DNA of 64,000 nucleotides from Tolypeutes matacus (taxonomy: Eukaryota; Chordata; Mammalia; Cingulata; Chlamyphoridae): contig JAKSZT010054396.1 in the NCBI GenBank assembly GCA_026826555.1, forward strand, positions 16,380,057-16,444,056, given 5' to 3'. Positions 44,986 to 57,037 of the stretch are shown here, one piece after another. Numbering within the stretch: the stretch's first letter is position 1; every line of letters starts with the position of its first letter. The notes beneath the pieces were generated by a model. The model was not told the DNA's origin and ran no database searches. It saw nothing but the letters and a program-made list of their open reading frames with translations. The position numbers and the translations under genes were made by a program.

Positions 44986-45264
44986 CCTCGTTTTTGCTCT
45001 ACTCTATGTCCTCCTAAAAGCCTTCCCTGCCTGCCCCAGGCCCTATGCCCTGCAGTCCCCTCCCCTCTCCCTTGGTGCCTGTAGCATGTGCTCCTACATC
45101 GTCCCGTGGCTCTGTCTCACCTTCTGCCCTAGATGTCTCCTCCTCCTGGGTGGGCTGAGAGCCCCTTGAGGACAAGCACCCAGGTTGTGGATCTCTTCAC
45201 ATCCACCCCAGCAATGAAGCCATGGTGGGCACAGACTAAGGTTCCAGAAAAGCTGCTACAGATG

Positions 45265-45515
45265 TAAATAGTGATGTCAATAGATACTATTTATTGTGTT
45301 CCTCTTGTATGCATACCATGTGCTGGGAATTTTACATGTGCTATTTTTCATTGCCACAATAACATTGTGAGGCAGGGATTATTTACCCCACTTTACAGAT
45401 GAGAAACTGAGGCTCAGAGAGGCCAAGTCACTTGTATCCTGAGTCACCCTGAGAGTGAAATCCAGGCCTGTTTGACTCCAAAGCCAGAACATTTTTTACT
45501 GAATCACATTGCCTC
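45265..45515 (-). repeat. MIR, antisense, near full length
   Basis: 'tactatttattgtgttcctc', 'accatgtgctgggaatttta', 'ctttacagatgagaaactga' and 'ggctcagagaggccaagtca' mark an antisense MIR. Confidence 0.88.
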
Positions 45516-45871
45516 TCTCTGATAATGGACTTTGAGAAACGTGGTGGAAAAGGATAGTGCTAGTTAGTTTTGGGGAACTCATGGATGAAGAGGGTCAGGT
45601 ATGGAGGGCTCTCAAGGCTGGGCAGGTCCTCAGCTATGGATGGAGACTCTGTAAGAAGCTCTGGGCCCTGCTGGTGGCAAAGGACCTGCTGAGAAAACAG
45701 GGTGGGGCAGGGTGGGGTGGGGAGTCCTGGCAGGGTCCATGCATCCAGCTGTCCTGAAGCCTTCAGGAGTGAGGCCTCCTTGGGCTGCGTGAACCCTGCA
45801 GAATAGAGTCTACCTTGTTCCCTTGAACCTTTTCCTGAGGGGGTCCCACTATCACAGGTCTCATGACCTCT

Positions 45872-46373
45872 TGTGACAGTTTGTGGATCTCAGAAAAGAT
45901 CATATTCGTGAAGCTATCCCTTTGATTGGATTGGATTCAATTGAATAAGTTCAGTGAGGCATAACCCAGGGTTGGTTTTGGTCCTCTTGCTGGAGTCCTT
46001 TATAAATAGAGAACTGAAGGCAGAGGCATTAAAAAAAAAAAAGACATACCAAAAAAAAAAAAAAAAAAAAAAAAAGAGTGGCAGAGACAGAGAAACCCCA
46101 AGAGGCTAAGAGAAAGGCCTGGAGGAGAAGGGAGAGACAAGGCACATGCCTGATTTCCCACAGCTGAGCTAGGAGAGAACGTCCCTTTAGATGACGCCAC
46201 CATGTGCCTGATGGCCCACAGCCGACCTTCAGTGAGACAGCATCTCTGATGATCCCTTGATTTGGACATTTTCCTGGCCTCAGATCTGTAAGCTCTTAAT
46301 CTAATAAATTCCCATTATAAAAGCCAGTCATTTCTGGTATAGTGCTCCTAGCAGCTTTTAGCAAACTAAAACA
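45872..46373 (+). mobile_element. Xenarthran-type MaLR/ERVL solo LTR
   Basis: Begins 'tgtgacagtttgtggatctc' and ends 'gcaaactaaaaca' (TG...CA). It contains 'gatgatcccttgatttggac' and 'attttcctggcctcagatct', with a polyadenylation signal in 'taataaattcccatt' near the end. The termini resemble those of the LTR at 60,226-60,740. Two A-runs (about 46,031-46,075) lie inside. No convincing 5-bp duplication was seen (cctct against cccca). Confidence 0.75.
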
Positions 46374-46454
46374 CCCCAGTTACACAAAGATGACTGACAT
46401 CTCCCAGAATGCCTGAAAACCACAGGCTTGCTTCCTTGTCCCCCTGTTCCCGGC

Positions 46455-46950
46455 TGTATTAGTTTCCTAGGACTACCTTAACAACCTACTGCAAACAAGT
46501 AGCTTAAAACAACAGAAACTGATTCTCTCTCGGTTCTGGAGGCCAGAAACCCCAAAACAAGGTGTGGGCAGAGTTGGTTTCTTCGGGAGGCATTGAGGGA
46601 AAATCCATTTCTTGCCTCTCTCTCACTTTCTGGTGCCTGCTGCCAGGCCTTGGCAATCCTTGGAGTTCCTGGGCTTGTAGCTGCATCGCCCCAGTCTCTG
46701 CCTCTTTCTTCACAGCACCTTCCCCCCCTGTGGGTCTTGTTGCGGACTCTTCTTTCCATCTAATGGCCCTCTATCACTCCTATAAGGACCACTGTCATTG
46801 GATTTAGGGCCCAACTAGATAATCCAGGATGGTCTTATCTTGAGATTCTTAATTACATCTGCATAGGCACTTTTTTCAAAGAAGTTCGCATTCATAGGTT
46901 CTAGGGGTTAGGACATGGACATATCTCTTTGGGGTCACTATTCAACCACT
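46455..46950 (-). mobile_element. MLT1-type (MaLR) LTR, antisense
   Basis: Runs from 'tgtattagtttcctaggact' and 'agcttaaaacaacagaaact' through 'tctgcctctttcttcacagc' and 'tcctataaggaccactgtca' to 'ggttaggacatggacatatc' and 'ggtcactattcaacca'. This is a nearly complete antisense MLT1 LTR. A second MLT1 lies 1.5 kb upstream. Confidence 0.9.
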
Positions 46951-49155
46951 GTACCTGCCCACCCCTTTTTCCTCCTGGAGTTGCCTGAGGCCTTTGGGGT
47001 CAATGTCTTCCCCTGCAGCCTGGGCCCTAGACCCACAGCAGCTGCCTTCCCCTTCCCCAGCAGCTCTCGAAGCCTTATGGTCAAGTGGGTCTTGGTCCCT
47101 GGACCGCCAGTGCGAGGACCTGTGTAAAGAGTTTAGCTGCTTCTGAACTTCTGAGCTGTAATTCCTACCAGGGACGTGCTGCTCTCTTGTCCCACAAGGC
47201 ATAGGGAGGCAAGAGGGTGTCCTTGGCATGCCTGGGCCCTGTGGGTCAGCCAGACTGTTTGTTCGCCTGCCAGACTGTGACTGGCACAGGTCCCTGACCA
47301 TGGCAGTGCCTGCTCCTGCCACCTCCCCCTTATTTGCCACCTTGCAGAGGTCTGTTCTCTTTCTCTTCCTCCATCTGGATCTCTTCATCCTTCCCTGCCC
47401 ACCTCCTCCTAGGATTCTTCCTAACGACATGCCTCTTGGTTGTCTGTACCATGTGTCTCCCTCTCTCAACCCTGGCATGTCTTGTTTTTATTTAGTATTA
47501 ATAACTTTTCAGAGGGGTCAGGCAGGTCTTTTCCAAATAGGTGTAAGCTCCCCATAGGCAGGATTTGTGACTCCTGTGGTCCCTGGCACCTGCTCTTTGG
47601 TAAATACTTGTTGATGCCCCTTTGGCTGCTCAACTGGCAAAGGAAAGTGTTTGTGGGTCCTGTTGTCATCCTGCCTCTGTTCCTAAATTGGGGAGTGACT
47701 TTAAGCCAATCACTGACCTCCTGGGTGTTCATTTCTTCCCCTAGAACACCGGAGTGTTGGACTATTAGGTACTCTCGAAGGTCCCCCTCAGGTTGAATGT
47801 TCTGTGATCATCCCAACAGCCCTCAAGCCTCTAAAGAGTCATGTCTGATAATGGCAGGGCCTGGACCTATGGATGAGTTAGGGTCAGGGACCCCCACTCC
47901 CACCCCTGCAGTGCTGCCTCCTCAGGGAGTATTCCTAAAAATTCAAACTTCAGGATGGACCACACTTTGCTCCATAAAGCAGTCTTCACACTAACTCTCC
48001 TTCCCAAGAGTCAGGGCCTTTGGGAGAGGGTGAACGCCATTTAGGAGCCTGGTGGGAGGAAGACTAAGAAGATTAACACTCGACTTGTGTACCTGCAACT
48101 TTAGCAAGCACTCAGGTCGCCGAGCCTCCTGGCCCAGAGCTCTAGTTGGCAGCTCTGCCAGTCACACCCAGAGAAGGTTGGGGCCTCTCCCATTTGCTAA
48201 GTGAAATGACTAATTAGTCCTGAAGAGGGAGATTTCTATCTGCTCACAATGGCATCATGGTTTATTCATATGAGGCTGGAACACTTACAGGGATTGGGCC
48301 CTCGCTTCCTGACGCCCCGATGTGCTGTTCAGCCAACTGTATTTTTCCAGAATGGATAATTTCTCAAATCCAGCTTGCTTTACCAGTAACTCTGTTCCCT
48401 TAATTGCACCCCTTTTCCTGGTCTGCAGGCATTTTCAGAAGGAATGCATTCTTATCTCCGCCTTACTTCTTTCTCTGGCAATGTGGGGGTTGGACTAGAT
48501 GGTATCTTCTAGCTCTTAGGTTCTTTACTTTTAAATCCTTGCCTCTTCTCCCAGCTAACCCTCCTGTTTTCTTAAGGTATTTGCTTCCATAGGACTGCAC
48601 GCAAGGTAATCAGAGACATTTCAGCTGCTTGGAAGCCTCTCTCCTGGTTTCATTTTTTCTTCTCAATTACTAAGCCTTAAAGGCACCTAGTGTGGTTTAA
48701 GCTGTTAGTTTCTGGCCTCTTCAGATCACATAGATTCACTTAATGTTTTCTTACTTGCAGTCACCCAGACTAAAATCTCAGAACCAAAGAAAAAGGTCTC
48801 AGTCCTGTGTAGAAGTTAAGGCAGGTTTACTCCCATCTCCATAATCCCATGCAGAACGAGGGAGTGGGACCCGTCTCACTTTGCGAACATGTGAAATGTT
48901 GTGACTGCTTGGAGGACTCTGTGGCTGCTGTCTTGGGGATCTTCTGAGGTGAGAGGGGTCTCGGGCCTTCTTCCATGCATTCTTTTTTGTCTGTTTTACA
49001 TTATGATCATACTGAAGACAGAATTTATATTCTGTTTCCCCCAGTTACATTAGAGTGTAAACATGTTTTTCTGTCATTCCCTCTGCAAACATATTTTAGT
49101 GGCCATGCCACTTCCAGATATAATTTTTAACATGAGTATGTTTGACTTTTATAGT
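46951..49155. other. Intron stretch with nothing recognised
   Basis: Unique sequence, with overlapping frames of up to 178 codons on the minus strand (46,942-47,478) that lack any domain or splice context. No RNA gene was seen. Confidence 0.5.
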
Positions 49156-49177
49156 TGAAAAAGAAAACCAGTTCATA

Positions 49178-49197
49178 AAAAAAAAAAAAAAAAAAAT
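49178..49197. repeat. Poly(A) run
   Basis: About 20 A without a recognisable retroposon body upstream. On the plus strand the AT-rich sequence before it may be an old LINE end. Confidence 0.85.
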
Positions 49198-49269
49198 CAG
49201 TGTGTTTAAAGTTTCCCTCCCTCCGTCTCTCTGAACCTCTCTAGTCCCAGTCCTCGAAAGTGGCTCCTT

Positions 49270-49720
49270 CCAGAAATTGTGTTTGCATGTACAACTGCAT
49301 GTATGCATATTCTATATTTTTAAAAATATACATGGGGTTGGGTCAGAATGCACTTGTAGATTAGATCAAAATTTTGCTCCGCAATTTGGTTTTTTAATCT
49401 TGTGCATTTCCCTCATTAGCACACGCAAACACACACATGCACATTCTTTTTAACAACTTCACAGGCCGCCCCTTGTGGATGGGTCATAATTTAGCTAGTG
49501 CCCTGCTGACAGACATTTAGATTGTTACTGCAAGGAGTATCTTTGTGCACATATCTGCAAATCTCATTTACTCACCTACTATTTGCCAAGTGTGCTTCTA
49601 GGCACTGAGGATTCAGCAGTAAACAAGGCAAACTCTTGTGCCGCACTTGTATCAGTAGAGTTGTCAGGTAAATTCTGCAAAGTGGAATTGTTGGCAGATT
49701 AATTGATCACATCTATTGAG
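49270..49720. mobile_element. Old LINE-like fragment
   Basis: 'aatttggttttttaatcttg', 'acagacatttagattgttac' and 'agtatctttgtgcacatatc' resemble the antisense old-L1 theme. 'tatttgccaagtgtgcttct' and 'aggcactgaggattcagcag' look L2/MIR-like. Boundaries are uncertain. Confidence 0.5.
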
Positions 49721-49929
49721 TGTATGGGGCCTGCAAGACACATAGACTATTTTATTGAATTTATGATAAAATAGTGGCTATCTGAAACTTTCTCCCTCCC
49801 CTTGCTCCTGGCCATATTCCCGCCCCCTTCCCTCAGCAGCACTCCCCTTCAACAACAACACCCCACCCCCACCCCTGCTGAGGATAAAAGACCCATTTCC
49901 TGAGGACTTAGGGAAGGTCACTCCAGCAG

Positions 49930-50135
49930 TGATGGAAGGTGATAGCAATGCTTCTACAGCACTTTTAAGGCCCTTTAAATAAACAACTTTACAGTGTGTC
50001 CTCACAACTGTGTGAGGAAGCAGAGCGGCTGGTTTACATTTTATAGAAGGAACTAGGGCACCTGGGTCCCCTCCAAGCTGGGTGGTGGCAAAGCTGGGAA
50101 GAGAATTCAGGAAGAGGGTCTCTGCTTCCTGAGAC
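49930..50135 (-). repeat. MIR-family, antisense
   Basis: 'aatgcttctacagcactttt', 'aaataaacaactttacagtg' and 'catttttatag'-like 'cattttatagaaggaactag' suggest an antisense MIRb/c. Confidence 0.6.
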
Positions 50136-51640
50136 TTCCTCAAGGAATGATTTGAGTTTCTGCCATTTAGGTTTAAAGCACTTTCCAGCTGGAAAGAGAG
50201 TTAATTTTTGCCTTTACACTTGCTGTATGGAGTCAGGTTTCTAAAAGACTTGTATTGCATGAATTCACTTAGAGATGCTGATCTTATCCCGGAGGGCTGT
50301 GGTGGGGCCTGGGCATTTGCATTTCTAGCGAGTTCCCAGGTGAGGCTGCTGCCAGTGGTCTGAGGACCCCACTTCGAGAACCACTGGTTTGTGTGACCAG
50401 GTCTAGGGAACACTCAGCATATGTTTCAATGACACAGGTTTAAATTGCCAAGCCCCTTACGAATCTTGGTACCCATGATTCACCGCTGCCTAGTATAAAC
50501 CTCTATACCACCCGGAAACCACTTTTGTCATTACTGGTCATGATTGTGTTTCAGATTTTCAGACCTAACGGCCAGTGAGTCTTGAGCTTCTACAATGTGC
50601 CTATCAGCCAGGGGGTGTGGTGGATGACACAGATGAAGCATGAGACACTGCCCTTCCCTGAAGGAGATTAATTTAGTCAGAGGTGGAAAAAAGACAAACA
50701 GAAAGAAAAGGTTAGGAGAAGATAATTAAGTATACTCCAACTTTAGGAGCTGACATGTTCAGAGGCAAGGATCCCTGGAGGTTGGCATGGTCAGGGAAGG
50801 CTTCCAGGAGGAGTTAGAACTTGAACTTAAGTGGAGATAGGACTTGTGGAGGAAGATGGTATCCTAGGATAGGTAAACAGGGCTCACAGAAGCCCGGAGG
50901 TGGGAATGAGTAGGTTGGGCTATGCCTTCTGGGAAGCCAGTGTACAACTGGGCAAGTAGAATGGGGACAGGTGAGGAAAGGCTCCTGGGGCCTGGCCAAA
51001 GGAGCTCAGGTCTGACGGGAAGAGGGAAACAGGTCTTGAGTAGAGGAGAATGTGGTGATGTCGGCGTTTTAGGAAGATCGACAGGGGGATGTGTGGGGTG
51101 GACTGGAGGCCGGGGTGGAAGACTGAGAACAGGAGCTTTGGTCAGGAGGCACCAAGTGATCAGTCTGTAAAAGTCTAGCTCTAGAGGGTGGCAGGATAAT
51201 GAAGAGTCTACCCCAGCTCCATTCAGAAAACACGTTCTGCTGATCTAGTGTGTGTCTGGCACTGAACGTGGTGCCGGGAGTACAAGGATGGGTATTTACA
51301 GTCTCTTATAAGCTAGTGACGATGAGGAAAGTATAAAGAGATAATTTCAGCAAAATGTGCTGAATGTCATGATGGAGGTGAGCCTGGGAAGTGAAAGCAC
51401 GGGGAAGGGCCTTGTGTCCAGGGTACTCAGAGAATGTTTTGAAGGAAAGATCAGTGGTGACTGAATAAATTAAGGCAGACTTTCCTGTACCTCCTTTTGA
51501 CAAAAGGGGATCTTATGTTTGCAGGGTCCCCCTGCCTCCTGTAAGGCCCTCGGTGGCCCTGCAGACCAGTGGCCTGGCCCTCCTCTTGAGTTTCCTGGAT
51601 GGGATAATAACAGTGCACAGCTGTGCTGATTGCCCAGCAA
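50136..51640. other. Intron stretch, possible L2 traces
   Basis: 'ttgagcttctacaatgtgcc', 'ttccctgaaggagattaatt' and 'ggaaggcttccaggaggagt' (50,585-50,815) resemble L2 3' sequence. 51,240-51,340 has a similar feel. Nothing else was recognised. Confidence 0.45.
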
Positions 51641-52090
51641 GCCTTGCAAGTGTTTATTTTTTCTTCTTTCTTTACTGTTAAAACAACACTTACAGGAAAT
51701 TTTTAAAGGAAAAGTTTCATTCACATATTTATCATCCTAGCACATTTTTGCAACTATGTTCTCTACTATTTTTTTGGCCACATGGGGCATATGGGAATCC
51801 CATAAATATTTTTGTGTAATATTTTGTGTAATCTAAGTATCTTTTAATATACATATATATTTTTTAAAAAGAATTAAATGAAAATATATTTCCTTTAAAA
51901 CAAAACATAAATTGTAAGCAAACTGTACATACCATTTATGCATGTTCACTTAGTGTTTTTTTAATAAACATGTCCCACATGATGGTCATATTTATCATTT
52001 TAAAGAATATGTGTGTCCGTTGCATCTGGAGCAACTAATTGCCCCAGCAGTTCCTTAGTGGAGGGTGTTTCGCTTGTTTCCAGCTTTTCT
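51641..52090. mobile_element. Old LINE-like AT-rich fragment
   Basis: 'tgttaaaacaacacttacag', 'tttttggccacatggggcat' and 'tgtacataccatttatgcat' fit a diverged antisense L1M. The call is tentative. Confidence 0.4.
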
Positions 52091-52189
52091 TTGTCCATGA
52101 GATGTGTTCTTTCTTTTGAAGTCTTTTTATAGGCCAAATTCCCCAAGAACACTGCCCTGGGACTCAGATCATGTAATTTCAACCAGATC

Positions 52190-52335
52190 AACAGCTAGTT
52201 AGCAATGTGACTTTAACCCTCTGAGCCTTAACTTCTTAGTCTGTAAAACGGGGCTAGTACCCACGGTGCAGGATGTTGATATATCGCCTGGGGCTAATGT
52301 ATGTAGAAGTGCTTTGTAATCTGTAAAGGGCCTTC
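52190..52335 (+). repeat. MIR, sense
   Basis: 'agctagttagcaatgtgact', 'ttaaccctctgagccttaac' and 'ttcttagtctgtaaaacggg' mark a sense MIR, continuing to 'gtgctttgtaatctgtaaag'. Confidence 0.82.
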
Positions 52336-52383
52336 ATACTAAGGTACAGTTGACATTACCCAGTGAAAGTTTTTATGTTTTTT

Positions 52384-52570
52384 TTTTTTTTTTTTTTAAA
52401 GATTTTTATTTTATTTATTCATTTATCCTCCCCTTGCTGCTTGTGCTCTCTGGATCAGCTAACCACGCCGCGCGGGCGGGCTTGCCTTCACCAGGAGGCC
52501 CCAGGAACCGAACCCGGGGCCTCCCATATGGTAAACGGGAGCCCTGCTGATTGAGCCACAGCCGCTTCCC
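52384..52570 (-). mobile_element. DAS SINE, antisense
   Basis: Complete body, poly(T) at the left and head at the right. The duplication 'ttttatgttt' starts at 52,371 and 52,571. It inserted at the edge of an old L1. Confidence 0.96.
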
Positions 52571-52584
52571 TTTTATGTTTTTTC

Positions 52585-53060
52585 TAAACAGAGATATAGT
52601 TCACATACCATACAATTCACCCATTTGAAGTAGATAATTCAGTGGCTTTTAGTGTATTCACAGAGTATGTGATCATCACCAAAATCAATTTTAGAACATT
52701 TTCATCACCCCGAAAAGGAACCCCGTACCTATTAGCAGTCTTTCCCCATTACCTGCAACCCCACTAGTCCTAGACAACCACTAATCTACGTTCTGTCCCT
52801 GTGGATTTGTCTATTCTAGGCATGCCATATAAATGGGATCATACAATAGGAGGTGTTTTGTTGTTGTTGTTGTTGTTGTTCCTGGCTTCTTTCACTTAAC
52901 ACTGTTTTTAGGGTTCATCCATGTTGTAGCATGTGTCAGTACTTCATTCCTTTTAATTGTGAATAATATTCCTTTTTATTTTGTTCACGTATCCATTCAT
53001 CACTTGGTAGACATTTGGGGTGTCTGGTTCTTGATATATAGTGTTAAATGCTATTTATTA
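52585..53060 (-). mobile_element. Old L1 (L1M-type) fragment, antisense
   Basis: 'gagatatagttcacatacca', 'tacaattcacccatttgaag', 'cattttcatcaccccgaaaa', 'ggatttgtctattctaggca' and 'tccatgttgtagcatgtgtc' are well-known antisense L1M words. A (TTG)n run at 52,858-52,880 replaces the usual 'ttttgtgtctggcttc' junction. Confidence 0.88.
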
Positions 53061-53905
53061 AGCATAGTCTCACAGCCCAGCCTGTGTGATGTGCCAAAAA
53101 GTAGGACTCTCGATCCCTTTATCAGTGTAACAGTTAAATCACAGAAATGAGGGGACTATGCAGGAGAGCAGACCTCAGGAGAGCTGTCACGGGTTTGCGA
53201 GAGATACCAGCACTGGGTAAGGACGCGCCCTCCAGGAGGAGACAGCTCCCTTCCTTCCCAGTGCTGGGAGATCAGAGGAAGGGCAGAGATTGTGTTGGGC
53301 TTCGGGGACAGGGAAGGCTTCCTGGAGGAGGGAGGCTTTCACCTCGTCCTTAGAGGATGGAAAGCTCTGGGCAGACCAAGAGGTGTGTATCTTGGGCAGG
53401 TGTGAGCAGGGTGGGCTTAGGGGACAGTTGCCATGAGAAGGGAACACAGGGAAGATTGGGGGCACTGGGAACTGAGCAGAGGCCAGATCACAGGCTGAGG
53501 GGATCCTATACCTTCTCATTTTGGGGATAAGTGAGACAGGGTTGTGTGGGGATGAACGAGATGAATTGAGGATGGGCCCACTGCTGCCTTTAGCTTCCCC
53601 CTCCCTTGTAGCTGGCAGAGGTTTTTCTGAGCAAGGTTTGAGCCTCCTTGCATCTTTCAGGGGCTTCCTGGAGCCTGGCAACCTGGGGGTGGGAGGGAAG
53701 GAGAATAGTCTCCACTTCCTTCTTGGCTGCCTATGAGGGTGGTGTGATCTGTACTTGGCCTCATCCTCTTCCAGCTGCCAGGCCTTTCCCATGTGGGCTA
53801 AGTCTGAGCTGCCTGAAGCATGAGGCAGGGTGGAGAGGAAAGAGAACCAGCTACCTGTCAGGAGACCTGTCCGGTCCTGCATCTGTCACTGCCTGGGAGA
53901 ATAGG
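53061..53905. other. Intron stretch with nothing recognised
   Basis: GA-rich unique sequence. A 231-codon minus-strand frame (53,187-53,882) is Ser/Pro/Arg-rich and of low complexity, overlaps open frames on the other strand, and has no domain; I do not call it a gene. Confidence 0.5.
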
Positions 53906-54000
53906 TGATTTGGTTACATCCCTTCCCTTTTCTGGGCCTTAGTTTCCCATCTGTAAATCGAGGGTGATAGTGAGATGTTGTCTTTATTTCCAGGGTTCCA
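53905..54000 (+). repeat. MIR core, sense
   Basis: 'gtgatttggttacatccctt', 'cccttttctgggccttagtt' and 'tcccatctgtaaatcgaggg' match a sense MIR. Confidence 0.75.
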
Positions 54001-55400
54001 TGAGGTCTGCCAAATTTTCCTGTGGGTGGGGATCTGTGACAATTTTCTTTGGTTGACTCTGTACTGCTTTGGAGGGGTGGGAGTGGAATTTGGGAATTTG
54101 TGACCTTTCTTGGGTGTTCTGATATAGGTGCTGAGCCTATACATCCTTAATTGGGGATTGCCAAGAGCAGATACATACTTTATAGACCAGGACATGGTAT
54201 GAGGAAAGAAAAGTCTGTTTCGGTGTCTTCTGCTCCCTGACCAGTCAGCATGAAGGCCTGTGGCCTGTGATGTCAAGGGCTGATTTCTGATTCTGGCCTG
54301 TTTTTACTAAATTGGCAAAAAGCTACGTGTGTTAGAGCTCAGGTGGGTACAGACCTCCAAGGCAGTAGCTGCTGTGGTGGTGAGGGGTCAGGTGGGCCTG
54401 GGGAGGGGAGGCCTGGCCCATCAGTGTGATGGGTGGGACCATGCAGGTGGGCTGGTCTCGGAGCACCCTGGGGAGTGATGGGTGCCAGGGCAGGCCTGCA
54501 GGAGATGGCACAGGGCAGGCTGGTTTTGCCCCTGATGCCATTTTGAATGGGTTGGCTCTGGTCCTGTTCCTGGATCCTGCTCTTGTGTTCACTTCCCCTG
54601 CGTGGTAGGCCAGATTATTTCTCATTTTCTGCCCCCTCCCACTCCCACCTTGGCCATCTGTCTCCCAATGTTTACCGGTGGCCTCAAGCACGAGGGACTC
54701 TGGGCAGATTGGTACAAGCCCATTCCCATGTTGGGAGGGCATACAGCTGCCTTCCCACCTTCTGGGTTGGTTCAGGCACTTCTTCCCACACTTTCTCCAG
54801 CACCTGCATGCCTCTCCTGAAATGCACATGGTATTCCTGGGCCAGTGGCCAGGATTTGGGTGAATAATGCTTCTGCTTGTTATAATATCTGTGGTGATCG
54901 TATCTACTAAACCCCTGATCAAAACACACAGAACCTGAAAGGAGAACGAAGGGATTGAAGTTGCTGCTCTTTGGGACAATGTAGGCAGGATGGTTGCTGA
55001 GAGCTGACTGGAGTACCCCTTCTGAGGAGAGCCTCCTGGCTCCCCCCAACCATAGGAGGAAGATCCTTCCCCTCTTGGACTTATTCGAGTCATGTCTTTT
55101 CCTTGTCAGGGGCAAAATCTTGCACCCTTCAGAGCAGGCCTTAGGCCAGGCAGGATAGCAGGTGGGCCAGCCGATTGCCTTGGGCTCAGTTTCCCTGTAT
55201 AGGGAGTGTGCGTTCCTTACTCACTTATGCGCTGGGAGGATTATATAAGAGAGTGTTTTGAAAGCTTGTGAGAACCCTCATCTAAAAGGTGCTATGGGAG
55301 TAGAAGGAATTAATGTTTCAGAGGAAAGAAAGAGAAGTCGTCACTGATTTTGGCACCAATGCCAAGAATGTGAGGTCAAAAAATAACTTGTGGCTGCTGA
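54001..55400. other. Intron stretch with nothing recognised
   Basis: The minus-strand frames of 143 and 253 codons (54,332-55,115) overlap each other and lack domains or splice support. 54,840-54,950 has a weak repeat-like look. No feature is called. Confidence 0.45.
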
Positions 55401-55504
55401 AAGGGCGGGTGTGGCTCTGAGTTAAAGGCTCCTTGGGTTGCATCCTTGACCAACTTAGGAGCCAGTTCTACACGTGCTTGTGTGTGCATCCCTGAGCCTG
55501 CAAG

Positions 55505-55900
55505 AATGGAAGCCTATTCGCCACACCTGGGCGCCCACCGTGTGATTGATGAGATGAAGGCTGCTTATGGAGACCCCACCAAACCAGCCAGAAGATTCTG
55601 TTGAGGCCTAGCAGAGACCACATCCACCCCTTGCAAATGGGGCTGTAACTTCTTGGAAAGTCTGTATCCTTCTGAGGAGCTCAAAATCTTCTGAACAATC
55701 TTTTTTCTCTAGCCGAAGCTGCTCTATCAGGCAAAAGTACCAGCCTGAGGCAAGTTGTGGATGCTGCTGATGAGAAATTTTTAAAAAAATCAAGCTCCCC
55801 CTATTGCGCTGAGGTCATAGACAGGTAGCTAGATATCGTGCACTTCCTGATGGAATCGCACAGGACCACCTATGAAGGAGACTTGCCAGAAACTCAGACC
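55505..55900 (+). pseudogene. Unidentified broken open frame (possible retrocopy)
   Basis: Plus-strand frames from 55,507 read MEAYSPHLGAHRVIDEMKAA, then GDPTKP and stops. Further on they give ALSGKSTSLRQVVDAADEKF and, near 55,840, VHFLMESHRTTYEGDLPE. The pieces look protein-like but are interrupted by several stops, and no family is recognised. This could be a degraded processed pseudogene, a repeat-encoded frame, or chance. Confidence 0.25.
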
Positions 55901-55949
55901 TGAATCTAATCAAGCCCCTAGATCCAACTACTAATTTACAGGACCAGGG

Positions 55950-56630
55950 CACAGAGGAACATGTGAAACAACACTATGGGGCAGTGATGGGCAAAATGGT
56001 GGAAAACTGGACAGCTCAAAAGACCCAGAAGTTTCAACAAAAGAATTGTAAGAAAAAGAGGAAGTGGGAAAGAGTGAGAGAAAGTAAGAGAGAATGTGTG
56101 TGAGGGAGATGAGAGAGAAGAGAGCTAGAGGGCAACCTAGAGATGAAAAGAGACGAATGGACCTTATTAATCAGTTGTAAGGTATGAACCTTATTTGGAT
56201 TTGATTTGATGAAGCAAATCGTAAGAAACCTTTGGGATACATGAGTCAGGGAAATGTGAACACCGGTTGAATATTGATGATATTTAATAATTATTTATTA
56301 GTTTTTAAAAGCATGATCCTGTGATTATAGTTTTTTAAAAAAGGGTCTTTATCTTATAGAGATACATGCTGAAATATTTATGGATGAAATGATATGATTT
56401 CCAGGATTTGCTTAAAAATAACCTGGTGGTGTCAAGGGGAGTAGGTGGGAGTATAAATGAAGTAAGATGGCCATGAGTTGATAATTGTTGAAGTTCAAAA
56501 AAAGTATTTTTAATGAGACTTGACAAAAACTTTTATGGGACCACATTGACCCCAAGTTGATTCAGAAACCTTATGGTATGGATATGCCTCTCAGTCTCAT
56601 TGTCACAGTCATTATTGAAATATATATATA
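55950..56630 (+). mobile_element. Old repeat 3' region, LINE-like
   Basis: 'cgtaagaaacctttgggata', 'ttatagagatacatgctgaa', 'ggatgaaatgatatgatttc' and 'gttgataattgttgaagttc' match a widespread mammalian repeat end (L1M-like by memory, family uncertain). A GA-rich simple stretch lies at 56,038-56,135 and (AT)n at 56,619-56,637. Confidence 0.55.
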
Positions 56631-56637
56631 TATATAT

Positions 56638-57037
56638 NNNNNNNNNNNNNNNNNNNNNNNNNNNNNNNNNNNNNNNNNNNNNNNNNNNNNNNNNNNNNNN
56701 NNNNNNNNNNNNNNNNNNNNNNNNNNNNNNNNNNNNNNNNNNNNNNNNNNNNNNNNNNNNNNNNNNNNNNNNNNNNNNNNNNNNNNNNNNNNNNNNNNNN
56801 NNNNNNNNNNNNNNNNNNNNNNNNNNNNNNNNNNNNNNNNNNNNNNNNNNNNNNNNNNNNNNNNNNNNNNNNNNNNNNNNNNNNNNNNNNNNNNNNNNNN
56901 NNNNNNNNNNNNNNNNNNNNNNNNNNNNNNNNNNNNNNNNNNNNNNNNNNNNNNNNNNNNNNNNNNNNNNNNNNNNNNNNNNNNNNNNNNNNNNNNNNNN
57001 NNNNNNNNNNNNNNNNNNNNNNNNNNNNNNNNNNNNN
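56638..57037. other. Assembly gap (400 N)
   Basis: Exactly 400 N lie between an (AT)n run and the poly(T) side of an antisense DAS SINE. The round number is likely an estimate. Frames drawn across it are meaningless. Confidence 1.

Noticed and set aside
45872..46373. 5-bp target-site duplication for this LTR
   Set aside because: The flanks read cctct and cccca, only three of five matching, so no duplication is claimed.
46942..47478. 178-codon minus-strand frame
   Set aside because: It begins next to an MLT1 LTR and is low-complexity Arg/Gly/Ser. Nothing suggests a gene.
53187..53882. 231-codon minus-strand frame
   Set aside because: Ser/Pro/Arg-rich with no recognisable domain, no splice context or retrocopy features, and overlapping frames on the opposite strand.
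54332..55093. 253-codon minus-strand frame
   Set aside because: No domain. It overlaps another minus-strand frame and several plus-strand frames and has no promoter or splice support.
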